64,000 nt of DNA, taken from Enterococcus crotali. Lineage in GTDB: Bacteria > Bacillota > Bacilli > Lactobacillales > Enterococcaceae. Position numbers and translations under genes: made by a program. The stretch lies in contig NZ_AYPQ01000009.1 in NCBI RefSeq assembly GCF_000633635.1, positions 89,413-153,412 on the forward strand, written 5' to 3'. The notes below the pieces were generated by a model, which was not told the DNA's origin, did no database searches, and worked only from the letters and a program-made list of their open reading frames with translations. Shown piece by piece: positions 8,851-16,702 of this stretch. Within the stretch, counting starts at the first letter, position 1. Each line of letters begins with the position of its first letter.

Positions 8851-8945
8851 GTGGGTGGGACATAACTCTTCGAGTCATATCCCACCCACTTAAAATCCAG
8901 ATAAACGTTAGGAGCAGAAGCAATCACGTCTGTCTCATCCTCTAG
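8851..8945. repeat. GGTGGGACA-type intergenic stem-loop element, copy 1
   Basis: A 17-bp near-perfect hairpin (GTGGGTGGGACATAACT with AGTCATATCCCACCCAC, 8851-8889) is followed by a tail with ATAAACG and TGTCTCATCC, resembling the elements at 30698 and 32130. It lies just beyond the last gene of the polyol operon and may also terminate it. Confidence 0.6.
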
Positions 8946-8954
8946 TACTCTTTA

Positions 8955-9878
8955 TTATCGAGATAATTTATTTACTGTTTCGATCAACTTTTCAGCAGTC
9001 AGCCCATATTCTGCTTTTAGTAAAGCTGGATCTCCTGATTGACCAAAGCGATCTTGGATACCGATTTTTACAATTTTTGTAGGATAGATTTCTGAAAGAT
9101 ATTCAGAAACCGCTGAACCAAGGCCGCCAATTACACTATGTTCTTCTGCGGTAATCAACCAAGGTGTTTCTTTGGCAGCCGACAATACTAGTCTTTCATC
9201 TAACGGCTTGATCGTAGAAAAATTCAAGACACGAATGGACAGACCTACTTTCTTTAATTCTGCTGCAGCCTTTAAAGCCTCTTGTACCATTAGTCCGGTA
9301 GCTATGATGGTTCCATCTAAGCCCGTTGTCAGAGCCTCACCACACCCAATGTTAAAAACTGGTTTTTCTAAATGAACTCTAGTCACTGGTAATCGACCTA
9401 AGCGTAAATAAACAGGTCCAGTATGTTCCATTATCGCTTCAATAGCGGCCTCTGTTTCTAAATCATCAACGGGATTCAAAATGGTCATTCCAGGAATCAC
9501 TCGCATCAACGCAATGTCTTCAATAGCTTGATGTGAGCCACCATCTTCTCCCACTGTTATTCCTGCATGTGTTGCCGCGACTGTTACATTTAAATGTGGA
9601 TAAGCTACACTATTGCGAATTTGTTCATAGGCCCGGCCAGCCGCAAATATGGCAAAACTACTGGCAAAGGGACGTTTCCCACCTAAAGCTAGACCGGCAG
9701 CCGTACCGATCATATCGCCTTCTGAGATGCCCATATTATAAAACTTGTTAGGTGCTTCTTTCGCAAAAATATCTGTTTTTGTTGCCGCAGATAAGTCAGC
9801 GTCCAAAACTACTAGGTCTGGATGTTCTTTTAGTTTGAGCAATGTTTCTCCATAAGCCTGTCTTGTTGCTTTTTCCAT
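8955..9878 (-). CDS. Transketolase, C-terminal subunit
   Basis: This 307-residue protein corresponds to the pyrimidine-binding and C-terminal domains of transketolase. ISEGDMIGTAAGLA (about residues 50-65) carries the Glu that activates thiamine diphosphate, and TAEEHSVIGGLGSAV lies near the C-terminus. It pairs with the N-terminal subunit encoded one base upstream to form a split transketolase that moves two-carbon units between sugar phosphates in the cytoplasm. As the last gene of the gol-like operon it would link the operon's products to the pentose phosphate pathway. A second split transketolase lies at 60981-62737. Confidence 0.92.
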   Translation of the reverse strand: MEKATRQAYGETLLKLKEHPDLVVLDADLSAATKTDIFAKEAPNKFYNMGISEGDMIGTAAGLALGGKRPFASSFAIFAAGRAYEQIRNSVAYPHLNVTVAATHAGITVGEDGGSHQAIEDIALMRVIPGMTILNPVDDLETEAAIEAIMEHTGPVYLRLGRLPVTRVHLEKPVFNIGCGEALTTGLDGTIIATGLMVQEALKAAAELKKVGLSIRVLNFSTIKPLDERLVLSAAKETPWLITAEEHSVIGGLGSAVSEYLSEIYPTKIVKIGIQDRFGQSGDPALLKAEYGLTAEKLIETVNKLSR

Positions 9879-9879
9879 T

Positions 9880-10692
9880 TTATTCTGCCCCCTTTATTTC
9901 AGTCAAAGCCTTCTCTGCTTCTTCTTTTGAAGGGGCTTTTCCATGCCATGCAACCTGATTTTCCATAAAACTAACACCTTTACCTTTGATTGTTTCACAA
10001 ACAATAACAGTTGGTGCGCTCGTTTGTTTTTTGGCTATTTGAATAGCTTGGGCAATTGAGGGGATGTCGTGCCCATTTGCATGAAGAACATGCCAATTAA
10101 AACTGGTGAATTTGGCACCAATATCATTGACACCCATAATAGCATCGTTTGTCCCATCGATTTGCAAGCCATTATGATCAATAAGGACAATGATTCGATT
10201 CAAATGATAATGTGCCGCACTCATCACCGCTTCCCATACTTGACCTTCTTGCAGCTCACCATCTCCTAGAAGAACAAACGTATAGCAATCAATATTATCG
10301 ATTTTTTTTGCTAAAGCTAACCCATTTGCAATGGATAAACCTTGGCCTAATGAGCCACTTGATGCATCGACACCATATGTTTTATTTCTATCTGGATGTC
10401 CTTGTAAATGGCTACCAAATTTTCGTAGTGTCAATAAATCACTTTTTGGGAAAAAGCCTTTATCAGCCAATACTGCATATAAAGCAGGCGCTCCATGTCC
10501 TTTTGATAAAATAAAATGATCCCGATTTCGCTGCGCATAGTTTTGTGTGTTGATTGTCATTTCTTGGTAGTATAACGTTGTTAAAATATCAATTGCAGAT
10601 AAGGAACCCCCTGGATGTCCCGAGCCCGCAGCTGCCAACGATTGAATAATCATAGTTCTCAATTCTTGTGCTTTTTTCTCTAACTTTTCCAT
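9880..10692 (-). CDS. Transketolase, N-terminal subunit
   Basis: This 270-residue protein is the pyrophosphate-binding half of transketolase. SAAGSGHPGGSLSAIDIL (about residue 20) and the thiamine-diphosphate/Mg motif beginning GDGELQEGQVWEA (about 142) are intact. It has one base between it and the C-terminal subunit, so both are made together. Split transketolases are common in catabolic operons of Firmicutes. Here the likely substrates are erythrose-4-phosphate, glyceraldehyde-3-phosphate or pentose phosphates produced by the operon's other enzymes. Confidence 0.93.
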   Translation of the reverse strand: MEKLEKKAQELRTMIIQSLAAAGSGHPGGSLSAIDILTTLYYQEMTINTQNYAQRNRDHFILSKGHGAPALYAVLADKGFFPKSDLLTLRKFGSHLQGHPDRNKTYGVDASSGSLGQGLSIANGLALAKKIDNIDCYTFVLLGDGELQEGQVWEAVMSAAHYHLNRIIVLIDHNGLQIDGTNDAIMGVNDIGAKFTSFNWHVLHANGHDIPSIAQAIQIAKKQTSAPTVIVCETIKGKGVSFMENQVAWHGKAPSKEEAEKALTEIKGAE

Positions 10693-10708
10693 CCTGCCAC
10701 ATCCCGCT

Positions 10709-11362
10709 TTAGTTGTTATTTTTCATTTCTTCAAAAAAGACATTCAGCAACATCCATGATGATTCTGCGCCAGGATCTTTGTGTCCAATTGCGCGTTCAC
10801 CAAGTCTCATCGCACGACCCTTTTTGGCGATTAAAGGTATTGTAGATTCTGCACCTTCTTGCATCAGTTGGATTGCTTTTTCCATCACTGTCAAATAATC
10901 CTCATCCGTTTTGTGTGCTTGCAAATACTCGATTCCAGGTAATAACGCATCTAGCATCGTCTTATCTTGCAATGAGGCTTTTCCTCGGGTTTGAATTGCG
11001 TCAATACCAGATTGAAGCATGTCTACAAATTCTGGGAATGTGATTTCTGTTTTTTCTTCGATATCTTTGCCCATTTTTATAAAAAAACTACCATACAACG
11101 GTCCTGACGCTCCACCCACTTTAGACAGTAAAATCATTCCAGATTTTTTAAGTAATGAATGGATATCTTCAGTTGTTTTATCCAGCTCTTCAATTTCTTT
11201 AGAAATCCCACGAAACCCAATACTTAAATTGATGCCATGGTCCCCATCTCCAATATTAGAATCCAAAGAAGTCCAATAATCTCTTTGCTCTTCTGATAGC
11301 TCGGCCATTTTTATCAGTGAGTTTTTAAAAAATTCTTTATTTGCGATTATTTTTGTTGTCAT
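10709..11362 (-). CDS. dhaL: Dihydroxyacetone kinase subunit DhaL
   Basis: The 217-residue DhaL carries the ADP-binding site: the Mg-coordinating aspartates in DSNIGDGDHG (about 34-43) and the KVGGASGPLYG loop (about 92-102). In PTS-dependent kinases DhaL keeps a bound ADP that DhaM re-phosphorylates, then phosphorylates the ketose held by DhaK. dhaM and dhaK lie upstream in the same operon. An 86-base gap with a strong stem-loop separates this gene from the dehydrogenase gene before it, which may set its expression apart. Confidence 0.93.
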   Translation of the reverse strand: MTTKIIANKEFFKNSLIKMAELSEEQRDYWTSLDSNIGDGDHGINLSIGFRGISKEIEELDKTTEDIHSLLKKSGMILLSKVGGASGPLYGSFFIKMGKDIEEKTEITFPEFVDMLQSGIDAIQTRGKASLQDKTMLDALLPGIEYLQAHKTDEDYLTVMEKAIQLMQEGAESTIPLIAKKGRAMRLGERAIGHKDPGAESSWMLLNVFFEEMKNNN

Positions 11363-11396
11363 CGTTCATTACTCCCATCTAAAATAAAATTCTTTT

Positions 11397-11441
11397 AGGT
11401 ATTAAGTAATAATTGATCAAGCGAATCATTACTTAATACCT
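11397..11441 (-). promoter_or_regulatory. Intra-operon stem-loop between golD and dhaL
   Basis: A perfect 14-bp stem (AGGTATTAAGTAAT and its complement) with a 17-base loop lies in the only large gap of the downstream half of the operon. The minus strand continues with AAAAGAATTTTATTTT, too weak for a sure terminator. Partial termination or mRNA processing is possible. Confidence 0.55.
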
Positions 11442-11448
11442 CTCTTCA

Positions 11449-12213
11449 TTATTTAATCGTATAGCCGCCATCAATCACTAAATTTTCGCCAGTGATCAAG
11501 TTTGAGGCATCTGCTGCTAAGAAAAGGGCACACGCAGCAACTTCTTCTGGATAGCCAAAACGTCCCGCTGGAATTTGTTTTTTCATCTCTTCACCCACTT
11601 GACCTGCCCAGGCTTTTTTCCCTAATTCAGTCAAAATAACGGTTGGAGAAATACAGTTTACATTGATATCATACTGCGCCCATTCATACGCTAATACTTT
11701 CGTCATGGAAACAATCGCTCCTTTACTCGCACAATACGCAACATGATTATCTAACGCAACCACCGCAGCTTGTGACGCCATATTGATGATTTTTCCACCA
11801 TTTGCACCGATCAATTCATTCCCAACTGCTTGCGCTACTAAGAAACTACCTTTTACATTGATCGCAAATGTTTTATCCCAGTATTCTTCTGACAGATTTT
11901 CAGCATCATCCAATAAAGCAACACCTGCAGAATTAACTAAAATATCTATTTTCCCAAAATGTTTTTTTACTGCTTCTACGGCCTTGATCACACTATTCTT
12001 ATTAGTTACATCTACTTTGACGCCGAAGCCTTTTTCTTTGAATTTTTCTGAAATAAGTTGCTCTGTTTCTTCTTTTATATCAAAAATAGCGATTTTAGCG
12101 CCTTTTTTCATAAAAAGTTCAGCGATCGCCTCCCCGATTCCACTCAACCCTCCAGTGACAATCACTACTTTTTCAGCTAATCCAAAATTTATATCGTATC
12201 CTTTATATTCCAT
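11449..12213 (-). CDS. golD: Short-chain dehydrogenase (GolD-like polyol dehydrogenase)
   Basis: The 254-residue SDR has the NAD(P)-binding motif TGGLSGIGEA (about 20-29), the NSAG motif at about 94, the catalytic YCASK (Tyr-x-x-x-Lys) at about 164 and the usual C-terminal VIDGGYT. The N-terminus (MEYKGYDINF) and the surrounding DhaKLM, transketolase and isomerase genes match the Listeria gol locus, where GolD is described as a glycerol dehydrogenase. It should oxidise a polyol to the ketose that DhaKLM phosphorylates. A tetritol (threitol or erythritol) is an equally good candidate given the RpiB- and TIM-like neighbours. The gene symbol is assigned by family resemblance and context. Confidence 0.82.
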   Translation of the reverse strand: MEYKGYDINFGLAEKVVIVTGGLSGIGEAIAELFMKKGAKIAIFDIKEETEQLISEKFKEKGFGVKVDVTNKNSVIKAVEAVKKHFGKIDILVNSAGVALLDDAENLSEEYWDKTFAINVKGSFLVAQAVGNELIGANGGKIINMASQAAVVALDNHVAYCASKGAIVSMTKVLAYEWAQYDINVNCISPTVILTELGKKAWAGQVGEEMKKQIPAGRFGYPEEVAACALFLAADASNLITGENLVIDGGYTIK

Positions 12214-12229
12214 TTTCTTTCGCTCCTTT

Positions 12230-13219
12230 TTATAATTTCATATAAGGCGTGTCACATGACATATCTAAAAGTTCCTTTAGTTCGTCATCTAATCGAACAA
12301 TTGTAATCGACATTCCAACCATATCCATAGATGTTGCATAATTTCCGACTAATGGTCTGTGAAGAATGATTCCTTTTTCTTTTAATACTTCTGCAACACG
12401 ACGATAACAAACATATAAGTCCATCACAGGCAGCCCGCCTAAACCATTGACCATCACATGATATTCTTCCCCAGCTTTTGCTTTGGCATCTTCTAAAATA
12501 TAGCTCAAGAGTTGATCTACCACTTTATCAGCTGGCTCTAATTTACTTCGTTTGATTCCCGGTTCGCCATGGATGCCCATACCAACTTCCATATCACCTT
12601 CGTCCATTTCAAAAATGGCTTTCCCTGTCACCGGTAATGTTGAAGAAGATAGCGCAACGCCCATAGAATAGGTATTACTATTCGCTTTTTCTGCTAATTC
12701 TTTGACACGATCTAAGTCATACCCTTTGGCAGCCGCTGCTCCTGCAACTTTAAATACAGGTACATCTCCTGCTACACCACGACGATCAGGAATATTTTTT
12801 GCAGAATACACATCATCTGTGATCAAAACCGTCTCTACGCGGATGCCATCTTCTGCAGCAAGCTCTGCCCCCATATCAAAATTCATAACATCACCAGCAT
12901 AATTGCCATACATAAACAGACAACCTTTACCGCTATCTACAGCTTTTACAGCATCATAACAAGCATCTGGGGCAGGTGACGTATTGATATTGCCGACAAC
13001 CGAAGCATCTGCAAAATTTTCTCCCACATATCCGATAAATAAAGGTTCATGACCAGAGCCACCACCGACAATCACACGAACTTTGGGTTCTTCACTCATT
13101 TTTTGACTAACCAACACTCTTTTATTATCAGCAAATCGAACATAATCCTCATGAGCAGCACAGTATCCTTCTAACATTTCTTCGACAACTTCGTATCCAT
13201 CGTTTACTAATCTTCTCAT
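12230..13219 (-). CDS. dhaK: Dihydroxyacetone kinase subunit DhaK
   Basis: The 329-residue DhaK has the substrate-binding landmarks: GGGSGHEPLFIGYVG (about 52-66), NYAGDVMNFDMG (about 105-116), and GIHGEPGI (about 215), where the His forms the covalent hemiaminal with the ketose carbonyl. It binds dihydroxyacetone or a similar short ketose in the cytoplasm, and DhaL supplies the phosphate from its ADP/ATP. DhaK proteins also accept erythrulose in some pathways, which matters for the role of this operon. Confidence 0.94.
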   Translation of the reverse strand: MRRLVNDGYEVVEEMLEGYCAAHEDYVRFADNKRVLVSQKMSEEPKVRVIVGGGSGHEPLFIGYVGENFADASVVGNINTSPAPDACYDAVKAVDSGKGCLFMYGNYAGDVMNFDMGAELAAEDGIRVETVLITDDVYSAKNIPDRRGVAGDVPVFKVAGAAAAKGYDLDRVKELAEKANSNTYSMGVALSSSTLPVTGKAIFEMDEGDMEVGMGIHGEPGIKRSKLEPADKVVDQLLSYILEDAKAKAGEEYHVMVNGLGGLPVMDLYVCYRRVAEVLKEKGIILHRPLVGNYATSMDMVGMSITIVRLDDELKELLDMSCDTPYMKL

Positions 13220-13237
13220 TTAAATCTCTCCTCCATT

Positions 13238-13579
13238 TTATAAAAATAATGACAATAAGAATCCGCCCAAAATACCACCTGAAACTGCTGCTAAAACATT
13301 TCTATACGACTTTTTCACATTGCCTCCTGTTAATGCAGAAGCAACCCAAACACCGACTCCTGCTGCTAATCCCATATCGACCCATGCTGTTCCGGATTGG
13401 GTAATCATCGGTGTGGAAATACCATGATTGATACACCAAACTGTTCCAACGACAAATGCCGCTGCCATCCAACCACCAATTGCCCCCCATTGATCGACCA
13501 TTTTCCCCCAGATCATCCGAACTGCAAAGGGAAATAAAAAACCGCCTAAAATCGTTGCAATACCTAAACTAATCGTCAT
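13238..13579 (-). CDS. Small four-helix membrane protein of the gol-like operon (B)
   Basis: This 113-residue protein consists almost wholly of about four hydrophobic segments. It shares a pattern with its neighbour at 13595-14017: W-G...GAIGGWMAA, then INH, then WVDMGLAAGVG. The two are therefore diverged paralogues that may work as a heteromeric membrane complex. As I recall, a similar pair occurs in the Listeria gol locus. With no PTS permease or MFS gene in the operon, a substrate channel or transporter role is attractive, but no function is established by the sequence. Confidence 0.78.
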   Translation of the reverse strand: MTISLGIATILGGFLFPFAVRMIWGKMVDQWGAIGGWMAAAFVVGTVWCINHGISTPMITQSGTAWVDMGLAAGVGVWVASALTGGNVKKSYRNVLAAVSGGILGGFLLSLFL

Positions 13580-13594
13580 TTTTTATTCTCTCCT

Positions 13595-14017
13595 TTATTC
13601 CGTTTCTGCTAAACGACCCAATTCTTTTTCCGTCATACCAGGTTCTGGTGCACTTTCTTCATGTTCTGTATCCTTTGCCATACTTTTCTCAACCGCTGCT
13701 GCGACAATTCCACCAATAATCGCCCCAATGACAACTAAGCCAATTGTTGGTAATGAAGAAACTAGACTTTCTGTTCCATTCATAAATGTATCTCGCATAA
13801 TGCCACAAACACCAATCGCTAACCCCATATCAACAAAAGCCGCATCGTCTTCATTTCCTACTAAATTGACAAAATGATTCATAAACCACATCGGACCAAT
13901 AATAATCAAAGCCGCTAAGTAGCCACCAAAAATTCCAAACGCACCCAACTGTCCCCAAACGGCCATCACTAACATTCCAGCAATTGTGTAACCGACCAAT
14001 CCTCGTATGAATTTCAT
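13595..14017 (-). CDS. Small four-helix membrane protein of the gol-like operon (A)
   Basis: This 140-residue protein has about four membrane segments plus a charged cytoplasmic-looking tail (about 110-140, rich in Glu). GQLGAFGIFGGYLAA, MNH and FVDMGLAIGV align with the companion protein encoded 15 bases downstream. The conserved Asn-His and Asp inside or next to helices are unusual for purely structural membrane segments and could line a pore or bind substrate. It lies between dhaM and the companion gene in an unbroken operon. I do not recognise a studied homologue. Confidence 0.78.
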   Translation of the reverse strand: MKFIRGLVGYTIAGMLVMAVWGQLGAFGIFGGYLAALIIIGPMWFMNHFVNLVGNEDDAAFVDMGLAIGVCGIMRDTFMNGTESLVSSLPTIGLVVIGAIIGGIVAAAVEKSMAKDTEHEESAPEPGMTEKELGRLAETE

Positions 14018-14035
14018 TGTTTTGCTTCCTTTCTT

Positions 14036-14419
14036 TTACAAATGACTTAGTTCTGCAACAACCAATTGTTTATCTTGTGAAACGGACGCTTGAACTGCGG
14101 CAGCAAATGCCCCTTCTACCAATGGACAATCCATGATTTCCACTTTTTCTTTTAATGTTTCATCATCTATTAAATCAATTGCTGTTTCTGAACTTAAAAT
14201 AGCGCTTCCAATATCGCAAAAAATTAAAATATGTTCGCACTCCCGACAATCCTCTATATAGTCCATGATCATCACAGCATTCGTCCCTAAACGGCCATCA
14301 CCTGTACCACCTGCTGAAATGACCCGCACTCCTTCTAGCTCACCTGTCATCTCTTCGATCATTTCTTTCGTTCCATCGGTAATTTTTTGACTATGGGAAA
14401 CTAAGATTATTCCAAACAT
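14036..14419 (-). CDS. dhaM: PTS-dependent dihydroxyacetone kinase phosphotransferase subunit DhaM
   Basis: This 127-residue single-domain EIIA-Man-type protein opens with IILVSHSQK, where His9 accepts phosphate from HPr. Unlike the E. coli DhaM it has no fused HPr or EI domains, as is usual in Firmicutes. It passes phosphate to the ADP bound in DhaL, so the kinase draws on phosphoenolpyruvate rather than free ATP. Its stop lies 16 bases before the start of membrane protein A, and its own start lies 3 bases after the TIM-like gene. Confidence 0.9.
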   Translation of the reverse strand: MFGIILVSHSQKITDGTKEMIEEMTGELEGVRVISAGGTGDGRLGTNAVMIMDYIEDCRECEHILIFCDIGSAILSSETAIDLIDDETLKEKVEIMDCPLVEGAFAAAVQASVSQDKQLVVAELSHL

Positions 14420-14422
14420 GCT

Positions 14423-15205
14423 TTAAACCTCCTTGATCAATTTGACTGTTTTAACGATGTTCGCATAGCGTTCAGGATCGTGACCAAAACGTCCAACAAA
14501 AACACCATCAACATGTTCATCGGAAACGATCAGCTGAACATTTTCTTGAGAAACAGAACCACCATAAATGATTCGTATCTTTTGAGCAGTCTCGTATGAA
14601 TATAATTCTGTTAAGCAATCCCTAATTAATCTATGAACGGCATGAACATGAACCGCACTTGCAGCTAACGTTTTCCCCACTGCCCAAGCTGGCTCATAAG
14701 CTAAAATAACTTTCTCTACTTGATCTTGTGGTACTTGATTAAGGTCTAGAAATAATTGTTTCAGTAACAAATTTTTTATTTCTTGATAGTCATCGCTATG
14801 AGTCAATTCCCCGATACAAAGAACGGGAGCCACACCTTTTTCTAAAGCCAATAATACTTTTTGGTTGATCAGATTATCACTTTCGCCGAAAATCGTCCGT
14901 CTTTCGATGTGCCCTAATTCTACATAGGCACCTTTCATATCCAGTAAAGAATCGATCGAAAATTCGCCTGTATATGCACCATAGCCGACTGGTGCCATAT
15001 TTTGTGCGCCCAACCCAATTTTAGATTGATCGATCACCTTCGAAACTGGATAAAGAACACCCATCCCTGGACACATAAATTGTTCTACTGCTTCAACTTG
15101 TCCCGTTAAAGCAGAGATTGCTTGAGCAAAAGTTTGGGCTTCTTTTAATTGATTTTGATACATTTTTAGACTGATTCCCACAATTGGTTTTCTTTTAGTC
15201 ATCAT
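14423..15205 (-). CDS. Triose-phosphate isomerase family protein (possible tetrulose-phosphate isomerase)
   Basis: The 260-residue TIM-barrel keeps the catalytic Lys in GISLKMYQ (about 13), the His in ELGHIERR (about 98), the Glu in AYEPAWAVG (about 169) and the phosphate loop YGGSV (about 215). Canonical TpiA begins with a G-N-W-K motif, and the replacement here by G-I-S-L-K suggests a specialised paralogue. In erythritol and threitol pathways of other bacteria, TIM-like proteins convert L-erythrulose-1-phosphate to D-erythrulose-4-phosphate. A role as a second triose isomerase, as proposed for the Listeria locus, is the alternative. A strong GGAGGAG site precedes the ATG. Confidence 0.85.
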   Translation of the reverse strand: MMTKRKPIVGISLKMYQNQLKEAQTFAQAISALTGQVEAVEQFMCPGMGVLYPVSKVIDQSKIGLGAQNMAPVGYGAYTGEFSIDSLLDMKGAYVELGHIERRTIFGESDNLINQKVLLALEKGVAPVLCIGELTHSDDYQEIKNLLLKQLFLDLNQVPQDQVEKVILAYEPAWAVGKTLAASAVHVHAVHRLIRDCLTELYSYETAQKIRIIYGGSVSQENVQLIVSDEHVDGVFVGRFGHDPERYANIVKTVKLIKEV

Positions 15206-15224
15206 TTGCTCCTCCTCTCTTTTA

Positions 15225-15265
15225 ACTAGGAATTCTTAAATAGCAACTACTTAAAAATTCCTAGT
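15225..15265 (-). promoter_or_regulatory. Intra-operon stem-loop between fsa and the TIM-like gene
   Basis: A perfect 10-bp stem (ACTAGGAATT and its complement) sits in the 67-base gap just before the TIM-like gene. No U-tract follows on the minus strand, so mRNA processing or stability is more likely than termination. Confidence 0.5.
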
Positions 15266-15272
15266 CTTTTTC

Positions 15273-15917
15273 TTACTTGGTAAAATTTTCCCAATCTTTC
15301 ATAAATGCTTCAATCCCAGCATCCGTTAATGGGTGCGACCATAATTTTGGAAAAATATTGCCCGGAATCGTAGCAATATCTGCTCCTAATTCAGCAACCT
15401 CTTCAACATGCTTCAAATTTCGAATGCTAGCAGCAATTATTTCAGTAGAATAGCCGTATTGATCTAGAACGTTTCTTAAATTTTTGATCAATGCTAAACT
15501 ATCTGTCCCAATATCATCTAGCCTGCCTACAAACGGACTAATAAATGTTGCCCCTGCTTTGGCTGCCATTAATCCTTGTGCTACGGTGAAAACAAGTGTG
15601 ACATTTGTTTTGATATTTTCTTTACTCAAAATATGAACCGCTTTCAATCCTGCTTCTGTCATAGGGATTTTTACGACAACATTATCTGCCCACTTGGCTA
15701 TATCTCGCGCTTCTTTGAGCATCCCTTCTGTGTCTAGTGCAATTACTTCTGCGCTGACAGGTCCATCTACGAGTTCACAAATTTCAATAATAACTTCTTT
15801 AAAATTCCGTCCCTCTTTAGAGATGATCGTTGGATTCGTTGTTACCCCATCTACTAAACCTAATTCGTTGATTCTTTTGATTTCTTCAATATTTGCTGTA
15901 TCAAGAAAAAATTTCAT
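15273..15917 (-). CDS. fsa: Fructose-6-phosphate aldolase / transaldolase-like (FSA/TalC family)
   Basis: The ~214-residue protein has the short-transaldolase fold of [16 protein letters not shown] at the N-terminus, GVTTNPTII (about 26-34), the Schiff-base Lys in VVKIPMT (about 83) and LGADIATIP near the C-terminus. Enzymes of this family either cleave or form fructose-6-phosphate from dihydroxyacetone and glyceraldehyde-3-phosphate, or act as transaldolases. It is the second gene of the operon. The start at 15917 follows AGGAGTGACACAG; the in-frame GTG at 15926 overlaps that site and is rejected. Confidence 0.92.
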   Translation of the reverse strand: MKFFLDTANIEEIKRINELGLVDGVTTNPTIISKEGRNFKEVIIEICELVDGPVSAEVIALDTEGMLKEARDIAKWADNVVVKIPMTEAGLKAVHILSKENIKTNVTLVFTVAQGLMAAKAGATFISPFVGRLDDIGTDSLALIKNLRNVLDQYGYSTEIIAASIRNLKHVEEVAELGADIATIPGNIFPKLWSHPLTDAGIEAFMKDWENFTK

Positions 15918-15943
15918 CTGTGTCACTCCTTTTCTTTAGGATT

Positions 15944-16393
15944 TTATTTGCTAAATTCTGATTCTTTTTGCATGATTTGATCAATTTTTCGTGCAGAGTT
16001 CCCACCTTTAAACGTTACTGAAAGATATTCTGACACAACTTTTTTTGCAACTTCTATGCCAATAACTTTTGATCCCATGGTAATGATTTGTGCATTATTG
16101 CTTAGTTGCGCACGTTCTGCAGAATAAGTATCGTGGCATTGTGCTGCCCTAACTCCTGGAACTTTATTTGCGGCCATAGCCATACCGATACCTGTTCCAC
16201 AAACTAAAATACCACGTTCAATTTTTCCATCCTTAATACCATTTGCTACATCAAATGCAATATTAGGGTAATCTACCTCATCTGGTGAAAAACAGCCAAA
16301 ATCGATTACTTCTATTCCTAAGGTTTCGATATGCTCTTTTAATTGGCCTTTCATTTCAAACGCATTGTGATCTGAGCCGATCCCGATTTTCAT
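15944..16393 (-). CDS. rpiB: RpiB/LacA/LacB family sugar-phosphate isomerase
   Basis: This 149-residue protein shows the RpiB landmarks: MKIGIGSDHNAFEMK at the start with the substrate-binding Asp-His, the active-site Cys and loop in LVCGTGIGMAMAANK (about 65-80), and the His in RAAQCHD. It interconverts ribose-5-phosphate and ribulose-5-phosphate or a related aldose/ketose pair; EryI-type members handle erythrose/erythrulose-4-phosphate. It is the first gene of the gol-like operon, just downstream of a consensus promoter. The ATG at 16393 follows GAGGTGGAG; the GTG at 16402 lies inside that site. Confidence 0.92.
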   Translation of the reverse strand: MKIGIGSDHNAFEMKGQLKEHIETLGIEVIDFGCFSPDEVDYPNIAFDVANGIKDGKIERGILVCGTGIGMAMAANKVPGVRAAQCHDTYSAERAQLSNNAQIITMGSKVIGIEVAKKVVSEYLSVTFKGGNSARKIDQIMQKESEFSK

Positions 16394-16423
16394 TTTCTCC
16401 ACCTCTTTCTTTTGTATACATTC

Positions 16424-16452
16424 ATATTAGCTTCACACTTTCGTTTTGTCAA
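16424..16452 (-). promoter_or_regulatory. Promoter of the gol-like operon
   Basis: On the minus strand TTGACA (16447-16452) and TAATAT (16424-16429) are separated by 17 bases, about 35-60 bases upstream of rpiB. A TTTCGTTT motif lies inside the spacer at 16439-16446. Confidence 0.75.
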
Positions 16453-16462
16453 CATTTATTTT

Positions 16463-16474
16463 CGTTTACTTTCG
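16463..16474. promoter_or_regulatory. DeoR-type operator, operon side
   Basis: CGTTTACTTTCG lies 10 bases upstream of the -35 hexamer of the operon promoter. Its exact reverse complement occurs at 16619-16630. Related half-sites with CGAAAA or CGAGTA lie between them. Confidence 0.6.
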
Positions 16475-16618
16475 AATTAATCCGAAAAGAAAATTTACGA
16501 AAACAAAAAGAACGAGTAAAACACTTATAAAACGAGAAAAAATTGTCATTAATATGGACTGTATCTGACATATAGATTTATTAAATCATTTCATTTTTTC
16601 CAAAAAAGTAAAAAAAAA

Positions 16619-16630
16619 CGAAAGTAAACG
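16619..16630. promoter_or_regulatory. DeoR-type operator, regulator side
   Basis: CGAAAGTAAACG is the exact inverted copy of 16463-16474 and lies 9 bases upstream of the -35 hexamer of the regulator's promoter, mirroring the arrangement on the other side. Confidence 0.6.
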
Positions 16631-16639
16631 ACAGAAAAT

Positions 16640-16668
16640 TTGTCATTTAACAAACATTCCTGTATACT
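16640..16668 (+). promoter_or_regulatory. Promoter of the DeoR regulator gene
   Basis: TTGTCA (16640-16645) and TATACT (16663-16668) with a 17-base spacer lie 35 bases upstream of the regulator's TTG start. Confidence 0.7.
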
Positions 16669-16702
16669 TTAGCTAACATAAGGAGTTAAGGAGGAAGAAA
16701 AA

